DNA from: Pseudobdellovibrionaceae bacterium
GTDB taxonomy: Bacteria; Bdellovibrionota; Bdellovibrionia; Bdellovibrionales; UBA1609
Assembly: GCA_020635075.1 (NCBI GenBank)
Contig: JACKAM010000001.1
Coordinates: 1,426,001-1,490,000, forward strand
DNA: 64,000 nt
Direction of reading: 5' to 3'
Part shown: positions 51,801-59,571 of the stretch, piece after piece
Numbering within the stretch: the first letter of the stretch is position 1
Layout of the letters: every line of letters begins with the position of its first letter
Made by a program: the position numbers and the translations under genes
Notes under the pieces: generated by a model
Databases searched by the model: none
What the model was told of the DNA's origin: nothing
Seen by the model: the letters and a program-made list of their open reading frames with translations, nothing else

Positions 51801-54133
51801 GCAATTTTGGGAAAACGAAGTTTAAGCAGAGCCCGTGCCGAATGGCCGTCGCCCTCCATGCCGAGCCGGGTGACCATTTTTTCGAATGACGTCGACACCT
51901 CGGTCTCAAAATGGGCGGCCAGCTCCTTGACTATATTTGCCTTTTCAACCGGAGATAGTTTTTTATAGCGCAGATAATCTTCAATACGGGACAGGACTTG
52001 GTCCACCGTCTCCAGGGCCTGACGGGCCGACCTTGGATTTTGCGCTCCATCTATCAGCCGCTTGCTTCTCAACATCTGAGCCTTGATCGCCTTGAGAAAA
52101 CTCTCAGTCGAAACAACTTCGTCGACCTGGGCAGAGGGAATTTGAATGACACCCTTGACCCTCTCTTTTCCGGAGCCTCTTCTTTCCCCTTCCGTGGGAA
52201 CAAACATCGCTCTCCCCCACATGCGTGGGTTTGCCTGAGGTATCAGTCGATTGGGGTGCAAGGGAACCTTAGCCTCACTATTGGTGACGTCGTAAAACAG
52301 ACGCAGATTGGTCCCCAACTTCTCTCTCGCCACCTTAGTTGGTTTCTCTGACAAATAGCGGGACTCTGAAACTCTCTGCCAAAACTGCACTCCTTTGTTA
52401 TTGACTCTTGTCGCCTTCAAAGTCGAATTGGCCTTCGACAAATTATCCTTGTAGGCCTTGTGAAAGTTCTCCATGAGCAGATCAAAGTGCTTGGCCTGAT
52501 CGGCATCGGGCAGTCTTCCGTAGATCTCAGCCACCTGGATGGCCCGATCCATGTTTCCGTCAATTCCCTTAGCCAGCTGCTCAAATTCATCCACCACCAT
52601 CTTCTGCGCCCGGTCCCGGTTTCTCCTGACCTGCTTGCCGATAAAGCGCTGACGGCTATCAAGCTCAGTCATCAATGCTGCATAAACAGGATCTTCTGCC
52701 GGTCGGGAGCCGGCAGGCATGTTGTCCAACCGATTGCGCATCTGGCGAAGGACCCCTCGCCAGTTGCCTTCATAGGAGGAAACCAGATCAGCATACTCCT
52801 TTTCCACCAATTTGCGCTTGGCATAGAGTTCGTTAAGTCTCGATTGGGCGGCTTCCTTGGCTTCGCCTTTACTCTCAGCTAGTTCCTTCTTGAGTCTTGC
52901 CTCGGCCGAATTGAATCCAGAAAGCGTATCCTCTAGGGTCATGACTTTCGGCCGATAGCTGCGCACACCAGACGAAGTGACTGAAGTTCGATTGTCGATT
53001 TGGTAAAGGGCAATCACCTGATCCGGGTGAGTGGGCTTAAACCGCGTTCCCAGCACCTGCCTTCTCGCCTTTTCCAACTCCTGGTTCACTTGGGCCGCGA
53101 TCTGCTGTTCGTAATGGAGAAACTGTTTTTCGCTGAGGGCAAAACCACCATACATGCGCAACTGTTCTATTCGAAATCTAATCTCCTCATTGATAAGTTC
53201 ATCAATGCGGTCAGGCGGAAGATTTTTAAAATCCCCCTTTTTAATTCTCTCAAATAGGTCAAGTGCCTCTGGTATTGGACGGCTGACGACCTCTTGAATC
53301 AAGGCCATTCTCTTACGCAGATAGAACTTTGACTCGAAGGTCGGACGATAGCGCTCGACGATGGCCGTTTGCGGTTGGCGTTTGGAAAGGTCCTCACCAA
53401 AGACCCGTTCAAGAGCCGTGATGGCCGAGTTCATTGCGTCAATGCGGGAGCGATCACTGGCGTGCTGAGCCAGGGAACCTTCCCTGTGATTGGACATTCG
53501 GGAGAGCAGCTCAGGTCCTGCATTGGGATTGAACCCCCCTTCATGAGTCCGTTCAATCACCGACTTCACATCGACTTCAATTTCCTCGATGCGCCGCCAG
53601 GGCATTGTCTCCTCACTCGTGTAACCCTTTTTCTTCAACTCGTCTCGGTACCTGCCGAGGTTCGAAATTGGATGTTCCAATTCATGGCCGATGACATAGG
53701 CCAGTTCATCATCGCTTTTGACGGTCTCCAGGAGACCGGCTGAAACCACGATCAACCGCTCTGTCGACTGTGGGCTAAAATAGACAAAGGCGCCTGGGCT
53801 GAGATTGTTACTGACCACCACATGAAAGGGACCTTTGCCATCTTTGGTTTTGATGAGACGCTTAACCAGCCCGGCAACCTGATCCGTGACCCCGTCCAGT
53901 CTTTTGGCCAAATCCGCATCCAGGGGAGTCTCACCTATCTCGCCAAGAACGACACGCAAAGGCTCTCCTCCGGGAAGTACAAAGGCAGGATCGGACACGG
54001 CAATCACCTGTTGCTCCTGGCCTGCGGCCACTTGACCAAAACTGATCGCCAAAAAAACGGAATAAGCGAACGTCAAAATGACTTTATAAACATGACGGAG
54101 ACTAAAGTCCGTAAGGAGAAAGGGCCATAACAT
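48833..54133 (-). CDS. Giant exported protein: M48-like metallopeptidase plus divergent UbiB/ABC1 kinase-like domain
   Basis: A 1766-residue protein with a signal peptide (about residues 15-38). The M48-like domain (about 85-260) has HELEH at 150-154 and a downstream EEIEVDVKSVIERTHEGGFNP third-ligand helix, so the zinc site looks complete. About 1000 residues of long charged helices follow, probably coiled coils. From about 1330 there is a UbiB/AarF-like domain with GPFGVKAAQFI (KxGQ variant), AVRIQRP where the ATP lysine is Arg, GGVELDQRIERA, and DPDGHPGNWIYDE...RIDYAQ at about 1560. The Lys-to-Arg change suggests a weak or inactive kinase. Exported UbiB-like domains are unusual. The role is not evident. 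Confidence 0.85.
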   Translation of the reverse strand: MLWPFLLTDFSLRHVYKVILTFAYSVFLAISFGQVAAGQEQQVIAVSDPAFVLPGGEPLRVVLGEIGETPLDADLAKRLDGVTDQVAGLVKRLIKTKDGKGPFHVVVSNNLSPGAFVYFSPQSTERLIVVSAGLLETVKSDDELAYVIGHELEHPISNLGRYRDELKKKGYTSEETMPWRRIEEIEVDVKSVIERTHEGGFNPNAGPELLSRMSNHREGSLAQHASDRSRIDAMNSAITALERVFGEDLSKRQPQTAIVERYRPTFESKFYLRKRMALIQEVVSRPIPEALDLFERIKKGDFKNLPPDRIDELINEEIRFRIEQLRMYGGFALSEKQFLHYEQQIAAQVNQELEKARRQVLGTRFKPTHPDQVIALYQIDNRTSVTSSGVRSYRPKVMTLEDTLSGFNSAEARLKKELAESKGEAKEAAQSRLNELYAKRKLVEKEYADLVSSYEGNWRGVLRQMRNRLDNMPAGSRPAEDPVYAALMTELDSRQRFIGKQVRRNRDRAQKMVVDEFEQLAKGIDGNMDRAIQVAEIYGRLPDADQAKHFDLLMENFHKAYKDNLSKANSTLKATRVNNKGVQFWQRVSESRYLSEKPTKVAREKLGTNLRLFYDVTNSEAKVPLHPNRLIPQANPRMWGRAMFVPTEGERRGSGKERVKGVIQIPSAQVDEVVSTESFLKAIKAQMLRSKRLIDGAQNPRSARQALETVDQVLSRIEDYLRYKKLSPVEKANIVKELAAHFETEVSTSFEKMVTRLGMEGDGHSARALLKLRFPKIANIGLPQIPAQSYRGVLTRAAASPEISQVFRHELQLPDTLGVMRGAYRKEAERFAEVVNGRELFKHFDDGRSIYSELNRRQQREHYRLSRWAMVNRSDDFGEVYRTSHIWDTHLPHRRGPGNKRQEKSFYLKRYEQLVNSYRAKGHKNAQRAAVDQVVGEMGLNRDAMKRIASAQSGFEGRMRLAADFSFAIKKHFLNDTVDGYTRSKAQDFAPDYINQITGEVSQKRIKGVSGEVLTDYFRDTHGVLSNTASRDGVFEEVWKRTEKDPTLRAMLRDEDLASGLLFSRNQEQLVMWQLEDSFGLEDKAKALRAPGGQPPPNRKIRPEMVEIRKKMDRIYPQPGLVKDSVLDKVQTALQSNDVETRYLGQSRINQGNWHRAPEVIVGDMPDLVSQGMTSQYDRFELVEYVLGKRKKYPGFADWAVKEQGKIMRNLGASRHEASRSKELLQYLDTLRRHFGEANVVAKNYFLQSFLGETDGILSEAASKEKLYRLILGDNYDNKVINRLFNGYMDAIPENQKKAVLGHIVASIGSSGEKVSRGKSAKLVLESLGPFGVKAAQFIRTNGLAPDDVLRELDTFLDDALKPMRGQIFTDMKKVFGKELKGVVLEDLAGSGSVNYVAKVKVIRHGKDPLYAAVRIQRPNIAGVVENENAIWEKVVKDMIDDPDMDIKDLAMGLDEIRRGAHDTLKPGGVELDQRIERASRADMARSYERFFPDSGIRVEVVDTIDELQKRVPAELQGEISFFEYVDGQTVHKIKDRAVREEVSRIVADTELRAMFENGVFDPDGHPGNWIYDEKNKRLVRIDYAQAQTLTEAERNSFKTIYRALLAPEITDEAVDTIHANLSTMFELEEGVQIDRETVRKILQNRKYPSFSQPSKRLFALQKGLEQALKEKGVADAKVVLTSPMRNTLGSLGRVSTYAEHMGSLNFYRLVADHVDLDISRSRGAIAMEAVKRAVREPARTFQEVKAGFKAKVMPGCFELLSEVVN

Positions 54134-54192
54134 AGATAGCTTATCGGCTTCACCACTCCCTGGTTACAGAGGCCAAGGGCCAGAAAAGCAAA

Positions 54193-54236
54193 TGGCCTCG
54201 CCTGTGGGATTCGGTGCTTCCCTTCAGGCAAGGCCA
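54193..54236 (-). terminator. Intrinsic terminator after the 54260-54919 gene
   Basis: On the minus strand, TGGCCTTGCCTG (54236-54225) pairs with CAGGCGAGGCCA (54204-54193) with one G-T pair and a 20-nt loop, followed by TTTGCTTTT. It separates this gene from the giant M48-UbiB gene. Confidence 0.75.
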
Positions 54237-54259
54237 CGTTTTCTGAGACTTCCTCTATC

Positions 54260-54919
54260 TTAGAGGTTGTGAAATTCCTCAAACTCACGCAGCTCTGTGG
54301 CCGTGTAGTGAGAGCAGTTTTTAATGTTACTGAGAATGGCACTCATATAACGTCGATCAAGCCGATTGCCGCAAAGATCAAATTCCGAGCGAAACTTGGT
54401 TTCGTCCGTGATCTCCCGGCCATTGGCCGACCGGCGATAGGTTCGAGTATAGCTAAAGCCCACGTCAAAAGTCTCCAGACCAACATTACTGAGTCCAAGG
54501 CTACGAGTCTTCAATACTTCAATTTGATCCAAAGAAGGCGGCAAAGGTGTACCTCCCCGGTCCGGGCCAATGGGATGACCATCGGTGAATCGTGCCCGCA
54601 AATAGCGAGAGCTGGCAAGAATGGGATTGATCTGTTGGGTCTGTAGCGAAACCACAAGCAACTGCTTTTGATTCTCACCCTGATCAGTTACAACATCTCT
54701 TTCCACCAGTGCCGTGAGGCCGTTAGAGAAAGTGAGTTTAGTTTGACAGCCCAAGGCGAGCACGGCCATTCCCACTTCCGGAAACTGCACCTTATCAAAA
54801 AGCCGTGGAGCTGGTTGGTTTAAGGACAAATTTTCGCAGGCGAACTGAGAAAACTGGTCAGCGAGAGCCTGACTGCTCATGGCAGTCGTAGCCAGTAAAA
54901 CTAGGAATATCTTTTTCAT
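54260..54919 (-). CDS. Secreted protein of unknown function
   Basis: ATG 54919 is chosen because AGGGGGAGAC precedes it and it opens a signal peptide (MKKIFLVLLATTAMSSQALA). A frame to 54976 would add 19 residues. The mature part, about 200 residues, is beta-rich with four Cys (FACENL, ALGCQTK, DLCGNR, KNCSHYT). No family recognised. Upstream DNA (54970-55010) is very AT-rich and likely holds the promoter. Confidence 0.75.
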   Translation of the reverse strand: MKKIFLVLLATTAMSSQALADQFSQFACENLSLNQPAPRLFDKVQFPEVGMAVLALGCQTKLTFSNGLTALVERDVVTDQGENQKQLLVVSLQTQQINPILASSRYLRARFTDGHPIGPDRGGTPLPPSLDQIEVLKTRSLGLSNVGLETFDVGFSYTRTYRRSANGREITDETKFRSEFDLCGNRLDRRYMSAILSNIKNCSHYTATELREFEEFHNL

Positions 54920-55086
54920 GTCTCCCCCTTTTGGTTTATTGAAACCAACTGTGGAGTAAATCAGAGACAAAAACAAATCGCTTATATCTATTTATATATA
55001 ACTAATGGCTATATGTAGGATGTGTACAGCAATCCTAACTACGTGGAATCTTGAACTCATGGTGTACACAAAGAAATCCAGGCCCT

Positions 55087-55317
55087 TAATTTTGAACCAC
55101 AATACTATGTGTCGCCATTGCCTGGGAATTGGTCCGATTGCCGAGCCGTTCCCGTAAATCCGAATCCTCACCGTCGCGCAGGGCGTATCCGAGGCGCGGC
55201 AGGAAACCTGACGCGACCCGAAGACGAGCCTGCGGCCGAAAAGGTGCGTGAGGATTTGGGGAGAACGGTCGGCAAAGGACCGCCTTCACTGACAAAGGAT
55301 TTTGTGGTTCACAATTA
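55087..55317. repeat. 230-nt long imperfect foldback element (MITE-like or structured RNA)
   Basis: Outer arms 55087-55102 and 55302-55317 match over 15 of 16 bp (TAATT-TGAACCACAA). Further nested pairs are GGTCC 55131-55135 with 55277-55281, GCCGA/CCGTTC 55140-55153 with 55259-55273, AATCCTCAC 55163-55171 with 55248-55256, and GTCGCGCAGG 55173-55182 with 55207-55217. The whole stretch can fold as one rod. Open frames on both strands look like by-products. The rest of 54920-55373 holds no gene I can support. Confidence 0.75.
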
Positions 55318-55373
55318 TGGACCGGATTTACATAAAGCGTTTTGTGGGATCTCATAACCAGATCGTTAGCATT

Positions 55374-55943
55374 TTACTCTTTGGCCAATTCCTTCATCAG
55401 GGGCTTGAGATCGACAAGGGTCAATGCCACTTGTTCCAGGGACTCAGCCCCTGCGGATGAATTCTTGAGCTGAGGATCACTCGCCACCTGCCTTTGGTTT
55501 TCAAGCATGATCTCCACGGATCGCTTAAAGTCAGGCATCAACTCCACTTGAAGAAAAGAAAACTGTAGCCCTCGGTCTTGGCAGAAAGTGAGAATGTTAA
55601 GTCCAGCGCAAACCCGCTGATGAGAACGGGAGAGCTCTCGACACCAATCAGGTTTTGGTTCTCGCCGCCGACTGGGTCGCAAGCGCTTTTCTACTGACTT
55701 GAGGCGGTCGTACAACAAATAGGACAAGTCCTTTACCAGGGAAAGATGATTACCGTCCCGACCATCGGTCGAAAATAGCGGATCGAGTCGCCTCTCCAAC
55801 TCCGTGATCTGATCAAAAAGGGAATCCACTTTGCCCACTTCCTGAAGGGCATTGATTTGCAGCCACAGTCTTTCATAAGCCTGCCAAGACGGAGATTTGA
55901 AAACTGATTGCCAACTCTGAAGCTCATCACCCATTTCGTTCAC
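55374..55943 (-). CDS. Cytoplasmic helical protein of unknown function
   Basis: A 189-residue protein without signal peptide or membrane segment. The sequence is almost all helix with charged faces (YERLWLQINALQEVGKVDSLFDQITELERRLDPLF, LSYLLYDRLKSVEKRLRPSRRREP), then a Cys-containing stretch (DWCRELSRSHQRVCAGLNILTFC). It may be a coiled-coil adaptor. The nearby ATG at 55934 is an alternative start. No family recognised. Confidence 0.65.
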   Translation of the reverse strand: MNEMGDELQSWQSVFKSPSWQAYERLWLQINALQEVGKVDSLFDQITELERRLDPLFSTDGRDGNHLSLVKDLSYLLYDRLKSVEKRLRPSRRREPKPDWCRELSRSHQRVCAGLNILTFCQDRGLQFSFLQVELMPDFKRSVEIMLENQRQVASDPQLKNSSAGAESLEQVALTLVDLKPLMKELAKE

Positions 55944-56076
55944 CTTTTCAATTCCACCCAGCCGCGCAATTCGGAGCGGTGGGCCTTAGTGCAACACGTC
56001 TTTAGATATCTGACAAGCCCGCGAGCGTGGCCCCCCACTTGCAATTCCAGGCTTAAACGTTTTTTGGGGGGATATA

Positions 56077-56820
56077 ATGACACCAGTATATTCAGCATTG
56101 TTTGCTGCATTGTTTTTAATGCTTGGCGCTAGTGCCAATGCCTGCACCTTTGATTCCGACTGCGACGATGGATTCTATTGTGACTCGTCCACCAATGCCT
56201 GTCGCATGGGCAGATTTCCCGATGGCGGCTGTACTTGGGATTCGGATTGTCTCGACGGCTATTCCTGCAACAGCTCAGGGGAGTGCGAAAAGTCCGGGTG
56301 GTCAGGGTCAGAATGCACCTTTGATTCCGATTGCTCCGATGGCTTTCAATGTAATGACGGCACCTGTCGTATGGGACGCTGGCCTGACGGCGGCTGCACC
56401 TGGGACTCGGATTGTATGGATGGCTATTCCTGTAACAGCTCCGGCGAATGTGAACAAGAGGGCTGGAGTGGCTCTGAATGCACATTTGATTCCGACTGCT
56501 CCGAGGGGTTTCACTGTAATGATGGGACCTGCCGAATGGGACGCTGGCCCGATGGCGGCTGCACCTGGGATTCAGACTGCATAGATGGTTACGAATGCGA
56601 GAGCGGTGAGTGCATTGCCACCGGTCGTGGCGGCTTTGAGTGCACTTGGGACTCGGATTGCGCTGAATGTTTCGAATGTGAGTCCGGCCTGTGCCAATCC
56701 CGTGGCTTGGCGGAATCCATTCCCCTGACCTGGATTCGCACTCCCCGACGAGCCAAAACCTTTGTCGATCATATTCTCCAAGTCGCTGGAGCCAGCAAGG
56801 TCAAAGGTAACTGCAACTGA
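56077..56820 (+). CDS. Secreted Cys-rich tandem-repeat protein
   Basis: A 247-residue protein with a signal peptide (MTPVYSALFAALFLMLGASANA) and seven repeats of the form C-T-(W/F)-D-S-D-C-x-D/E-G-(Y/F)-x-C-x-(N/S)...G-x-C, 25-28 residues each. Each repeat has four Cys, likely two disulfides, like a short knottin- or EGF-like unit. The last repeat varies (AECFECESGLC). A 45-residue basic tail follows (SIPLTWIRTPRRAKTFVDHILQVAGASKVKGNCN). GGGGGG lies just before the ATG. Possibly a surface-adhesion or prey-contact protein; the function is unknown. Confidence 0.82.
   Translation: MTPVYSALFAALFLMLGASANACTFDSDCDDGFYCDSSTNACRMGRFPDGGCTWDSDCLDGYSCNSSGECEKSGWSGSECTFDSDCSDGFQCNDGTCRMGRWPDGGCTWDSDCMDGYSCNSSGECEQEGWSGSECTFDSDCSEGFHCNDGTCRMGRWPDGGCTWDSDCIDGYECESGECIATGRGGFECTWDSDCAECFECESGLCQSRGLAESIPLTWIRTPRRAKTFVDHILQVAGASKVKGNCN
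56143..56694 (+). repeat. Tandem coding repeats of the Cys-rich protein, ~165-bp period
   Basis: The strongest period is about 165 bp (two 25-28-residue units), seen between the copies beginning near 56313 and 56478, which share long identical stretches. The first and last copies are more diverged. Confidence 0.8.
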
Positions 56821-56837
56821 TTACACCAGATTGCGGA

Positions 56838-57761
56838 CTACCAAGGATGACTCTTCAACCGTGAAAAGAGCTCCTTCATGATCCGCGAATCTTTTTTATG
56901 TTTGGCAAACACCACTCCGATGCGGTGTTTGCCGATTCCAGATTTGGGAAATCCCTTGGGATAAATCTGCTTGATGCGTTTTTTCTTAACCGCGTCCTGG
57001 GCCACCATTTTTGGTAGCAGCCCCACACCGATACCATTGATCACCAACTCCTTCGCTGACTCCAGGCTGGAAGTCCCGTAGTGCTTGGCCCGTCCATAGT
57101 CTCCACCTTGAGCAGAGATCATGTGCTCCAACCGCCCCTTTTCCCCCGCTAGGGCATCGGGCATATAGATCAAGGGGGCAGATAATTGCGCTTCCTGCTC
57201 ACTGGCCATTTTTGTGGCCGCATAGAGCTGAAAGGTGTCCGTAGCCAGGTCCATTACGTCGAGTTGCGCCGTCGACTGCGGCTCAATGATCAAACCCACG
57301 TCCAGCTCTCCGGACTCCACCATGCTCTGAATCTCATGACTACGGTTGGTGGTGAGTTCCAAATCCAGGTTGGGAAACTCATGGAGAAAACTCCGCAAAA
57401 ACTTGGGCCAAAAGTAAATCGCAATACTGTCATAAGTCCCCACGCGCAAATGCCCCGACATGGGATCATCCGGGGCCAGAAGTCTTGCCTCCAAGTCCTC
57501 CAGACCCGCGAACAACTGATGGCAGTACTCAAAGAGAACCCGGCCCTGCTTAGTCAGCTCCACTCCCCGGGGAAGACGCACGAAGAGATCGCTTCCCACC
57601 GCATCTTCGAGAATCTTGATGGATTTAGTCAGCGAAGGCTGAGTGATCCCTAGGACTGATGAGGCCTCCTTGATCGATCCTTCTTTTCCAACTTGATAAA
57701 AATAGCTCAGTTTTTCCAAGTGATCTTTGAGCCGCATCGATTCTCCGTTCTCATACCCCAA
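56838..57761 (-). CDS. LysR-family transcription regulator
   Basis: A 307-residue regulator: LysR HTH in KLSYFYQVGKEGSIKEASSVLGITQPSLTKSIKILEDAVGSDLFVRLPRGVELTKQG (residues 14-70) and a periplasmic-binding-like sensor domain after it. It is divergent from the nitroreductase gene, with 120 bp between them, as LysR proteins often are toward their targets. It probably controls that gene. The ligand is unknown. Confidence 0.92.
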   Translation of the reverse strand: MGYENGESMRLKDHLEKLSYFYQVGKEGSIKEASSVLGITQPSLTKSIKILEDAVGSDLFVRLPRGVELTKQGRVLFEYCHQLFAGLEDLEARLLAPDDPMSGHLRVGTYDSIAIYFWPKFLRSFLHEFPNLDLELTTNRSHEIQSMVESGELDVGLIIEPQSTAQLDVMDLATDTFQLYAATKMASEQEAQLSAPLIYMPDALAGEKGRLEHMISAQGGDYGRAKHYGTSSLESAKELVINGIGVGLLPKMVAQDAVKKKRIKQIYPKGFPKSGIGKHRIGVVFAKHKKDSRIMKELFSRLKSHPW

Positions 57762-57881
57762 TCCTTAGCCATATTCTTTTTAGCTATATCACGGATTCTT
57801 TTAATTCATTTTTTTTATCTCGGCAAGTGCGCGATAAAGAATGTGCGAAACAGATGGCGTCACTGCCCCAAGGAGTAAAAG

Positions 57882-58571
57882 GTGCTGGAAAAGCTCACAC
57901 AACAAGAATTTAGTAACGCAACAGCCCGGACGATTGTCAGGTCCTTGCTGTCCGTGTTCCGCAAGAGGAGAAGCACCAGGCACTTTGATCAAGCCCCCAT
58001 AGACATTGAAATCATCAAGATGGCCGTGGCCATTGCCGGTACGGCTCCCAGCGGGGCCAACAAACAGCCTTGGTCCTTTGCCATTATCCAAGAGCAAGAG
58101 CTCAAATCGGCAATTCGCCAAAAGGCTGAAGAGGAAGAGAGTCTCTTTTATGCCGAGCGAGCTCCACAAAAGTGGCTTCGCGATCTAGAGCCTTTACATA
58201 CAGATGCGACCAAGGAGTTTCTCACTGAAGCCAGCTATTTGATCCCCATCTTCTACGCCACTTTTGATGTGGATGCCCAAGGGGCCAAGTCCACCCATTA
58301 CTATGCCAAGGAATCGGTCGGCATTGCCACCGGACTGTTGATCGCAGCCCTTCATTTGGCAGGCCTATCAGTCCTGACCTATACCCCTTCCAACCGCCGA
58401 TTTATGACCCGCCTGTTGAATCGGCAGGAAAACGAAAACGCCTTTTTGGTGTTAGCCGTCGGCCTTCCCCACCCGGAAGCCCGCGTCCCACAACTCAGCA
58501 AAAAGACCCTCTCTGACATACTCACCATTTATAAAAATGTCAGCGAGCGCAACTCAACCATTGAAACCTAA
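57882..58571 (+). CDS. Iodotyrosine-deiodinase-like nitroreductase
   Basis: A 229-residue flavin-dependent nitroreductase. It has RRSTRHFDQAPI, then GTAPSGANKQPWSFAII and a lid region that aligns with human iodotyrosine deiodinase. Glu86, Tyr90 and Lys111 match the Glu157-Tyr161-Lys182 triad that holds the amino acid zwitterion, with identical spacings (4 and 21). Reductive dehalogenation of halotyrosine, or a related reaction on an aromatic amino acid, is the prediction. The GTG start has a strong AAGGAG 7 nt before it. It is divergent from LysR. Confidence 0.85.
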   Translation: MLEKLTQQEFSNATARTIVRSLLSVFRKRRSTRHFDQAPIDIEIIKMAVAIAGTAPSGANKQPWSFAIIQEQELKSAIRQKAEEEESLFYAERAPQKWLRDLEPLHTDATKEFLTEASYLIPIFYATFDVDAQGAKSTHYYAKESVGIATGLLIAALHLAGLSVLTYTPSNRRFMTRLLNRQENENAFLVLAVGLPHPEARVPQLSKKTLSDILTIYKNVSERNSTIET

Positions 58572-58595
58572 ACACTCACTCAGGGGAGGAATCAC

Positions 58596-59486
58596 ATGAA
58601 AACCGCATTACTCACTCTATTAGCCTCGGTTGCTGTCTCCACAGCCCAAGCCAGTCAAGTCCAGCTAGGCCTGGAGCTTTCAGGTCTTGAGCCGATGAAA
58701 GGCCAACACTATGAAGGCTGGAACATCGTCGACGGAGCAGCTCTGTCCACTGGACGCTTCTCCATTGGCAAAGACGGAGGCGTGTACCTTGTCAATGCCA
58801 TGGGAAAAAGCCTTAAGAAGGTCGGGCAAAATGGTCACGCCAGTTTTCCCGTCGACCGCAGTCACCTAAAGGCCAGTCTGTTTGTCCTCACCATCGAACC
58901 CAATGGTGATACTGACATGGGTCCCAGCGATGTTCACGTAATGGGGGGCGACTACAGCAGACGGCAAGCCAGTCTTTCCGTGGCCCATGGCTCAAGTATT
59001 GCCACTGACTTTGCGGCGGCCCAGGGAAGTTTTATTCTCGCCGCACCCACTGGTGGCATGCCCAATCAAGGGGTTTGGTTTCTTAATCCCGGAAACGGCC
59101 AGGGTTCTCTTAGCCTACCTAGCCTTCCTGATGGATGGGCCTACGAGGGATGGATTGTGAACACTGAAAATGGTGGTAAGTTTTCCACCGGAGTATTCAA
59201 GGATGCCACTTTGGCCGATTCTGACAATGCAGGTCCTCTGGCCGGCCCACTGAAGCTGAACTTCCCTAAAGTTCCAGGCCAGGACATCGTGCGCACTCCA
59301 GTTGTTTTGGATGACGGTATTCATGCCATTGTAGTCACAGTTGAACCCTACCCTGATTTTGATCCAGCTCCTTATGCGATCAAGATCTTGATGGCAGGTG
59401 TTTACGCCAATGCACCAGGCATGACACCCATGATGTTGAACAACATCTCTGACACTGTACCCAGCGGTCAGGCCCACCTCCACTAA
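58596..59486 (+). CDS. Secreted protein with two anti-sigma-like beta repeats
   Basis: A 296-residue protein with a signal peptide (ending AQAS). Two halves each carry the pattern YEGWxxxxxxxxSTGxF followed later by (V/T)xTxEP. Halves: residues 20-125 (YEGWNIVDGAALSTGRF, LFVLTIEPNGD) and about 180-265 (YEGWIVNTENGGKFSTGVF, IVVTVEPYPDFD). This pattern resembles the C-terminal domain of RskA-type anti-sigma factors, but here it is secreted without a membrane helix. GGGGAGGA precedes the ATG. It lies 24 bp after the nitroreductase gene and may be co-transcribed. Confidence 0.78.
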   Translation: MKTALLTLLASVAVSTAQASQVQLGLELSGLEPMKGQHYEGWNIVDGAALSTGRFSIGKDGGVYLVNAMGKSLKKVGQNGHASFPVDRSHLKASLFVLTIEPNGDTDMGPSDVHVMGGDYSRRQASLSVAHGSSIATDFAAAQGSFILAAPTGGMPNQGVWFLNPGNGQGSLSLPSLPDGWAYEGWIVNTENGGKFSTGVFKDATLADSDNAGPLAGPLKLNFPKVPGQDIVRTPVVLDDGIHAIVVTVEPYPDFDPAPYAIKILMAGVYANAPGMTPMMLNNISDTVPSGQAHLH

Positions 59487-59511
59487 CACATGTTCACACA
59501 GAACCTCTGAG

Positions 59512-59533
59512 CCTCCCCGCCCAAGTGGGGAGG
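59512..59533 (+). terminator. GC-rich stem-loop after the 58596-59486 gene
   Basis: CCTCCCC (59512-59518) pairs with GGGGAGG (59527-59533) around an 8-nt loop. Only a short T-tract follows (TCCCTT), so it is a weak terminator. Confidence 0.5.
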
Positions 59534-59571
59534 TCCCTTCAGGCTTCTGGCTACACCATTAGGAGACATTC

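Noticed and set aside
55086..55357. Overlapping open frames of 82 and 89 residues on both strands
   Set aside because: They lie within the foldback element, have no ribosome sites and no protein-like pattern; they are by-products of its base composition.
56051..56061. CAAAAAACG on the minus strand near 56055, a partial match to the FeeM-cluster motif
   Set aside because: The flanking bases do not match (no TC before it, no MC after), and it overlaps the ribosome site of an unrelated gene.
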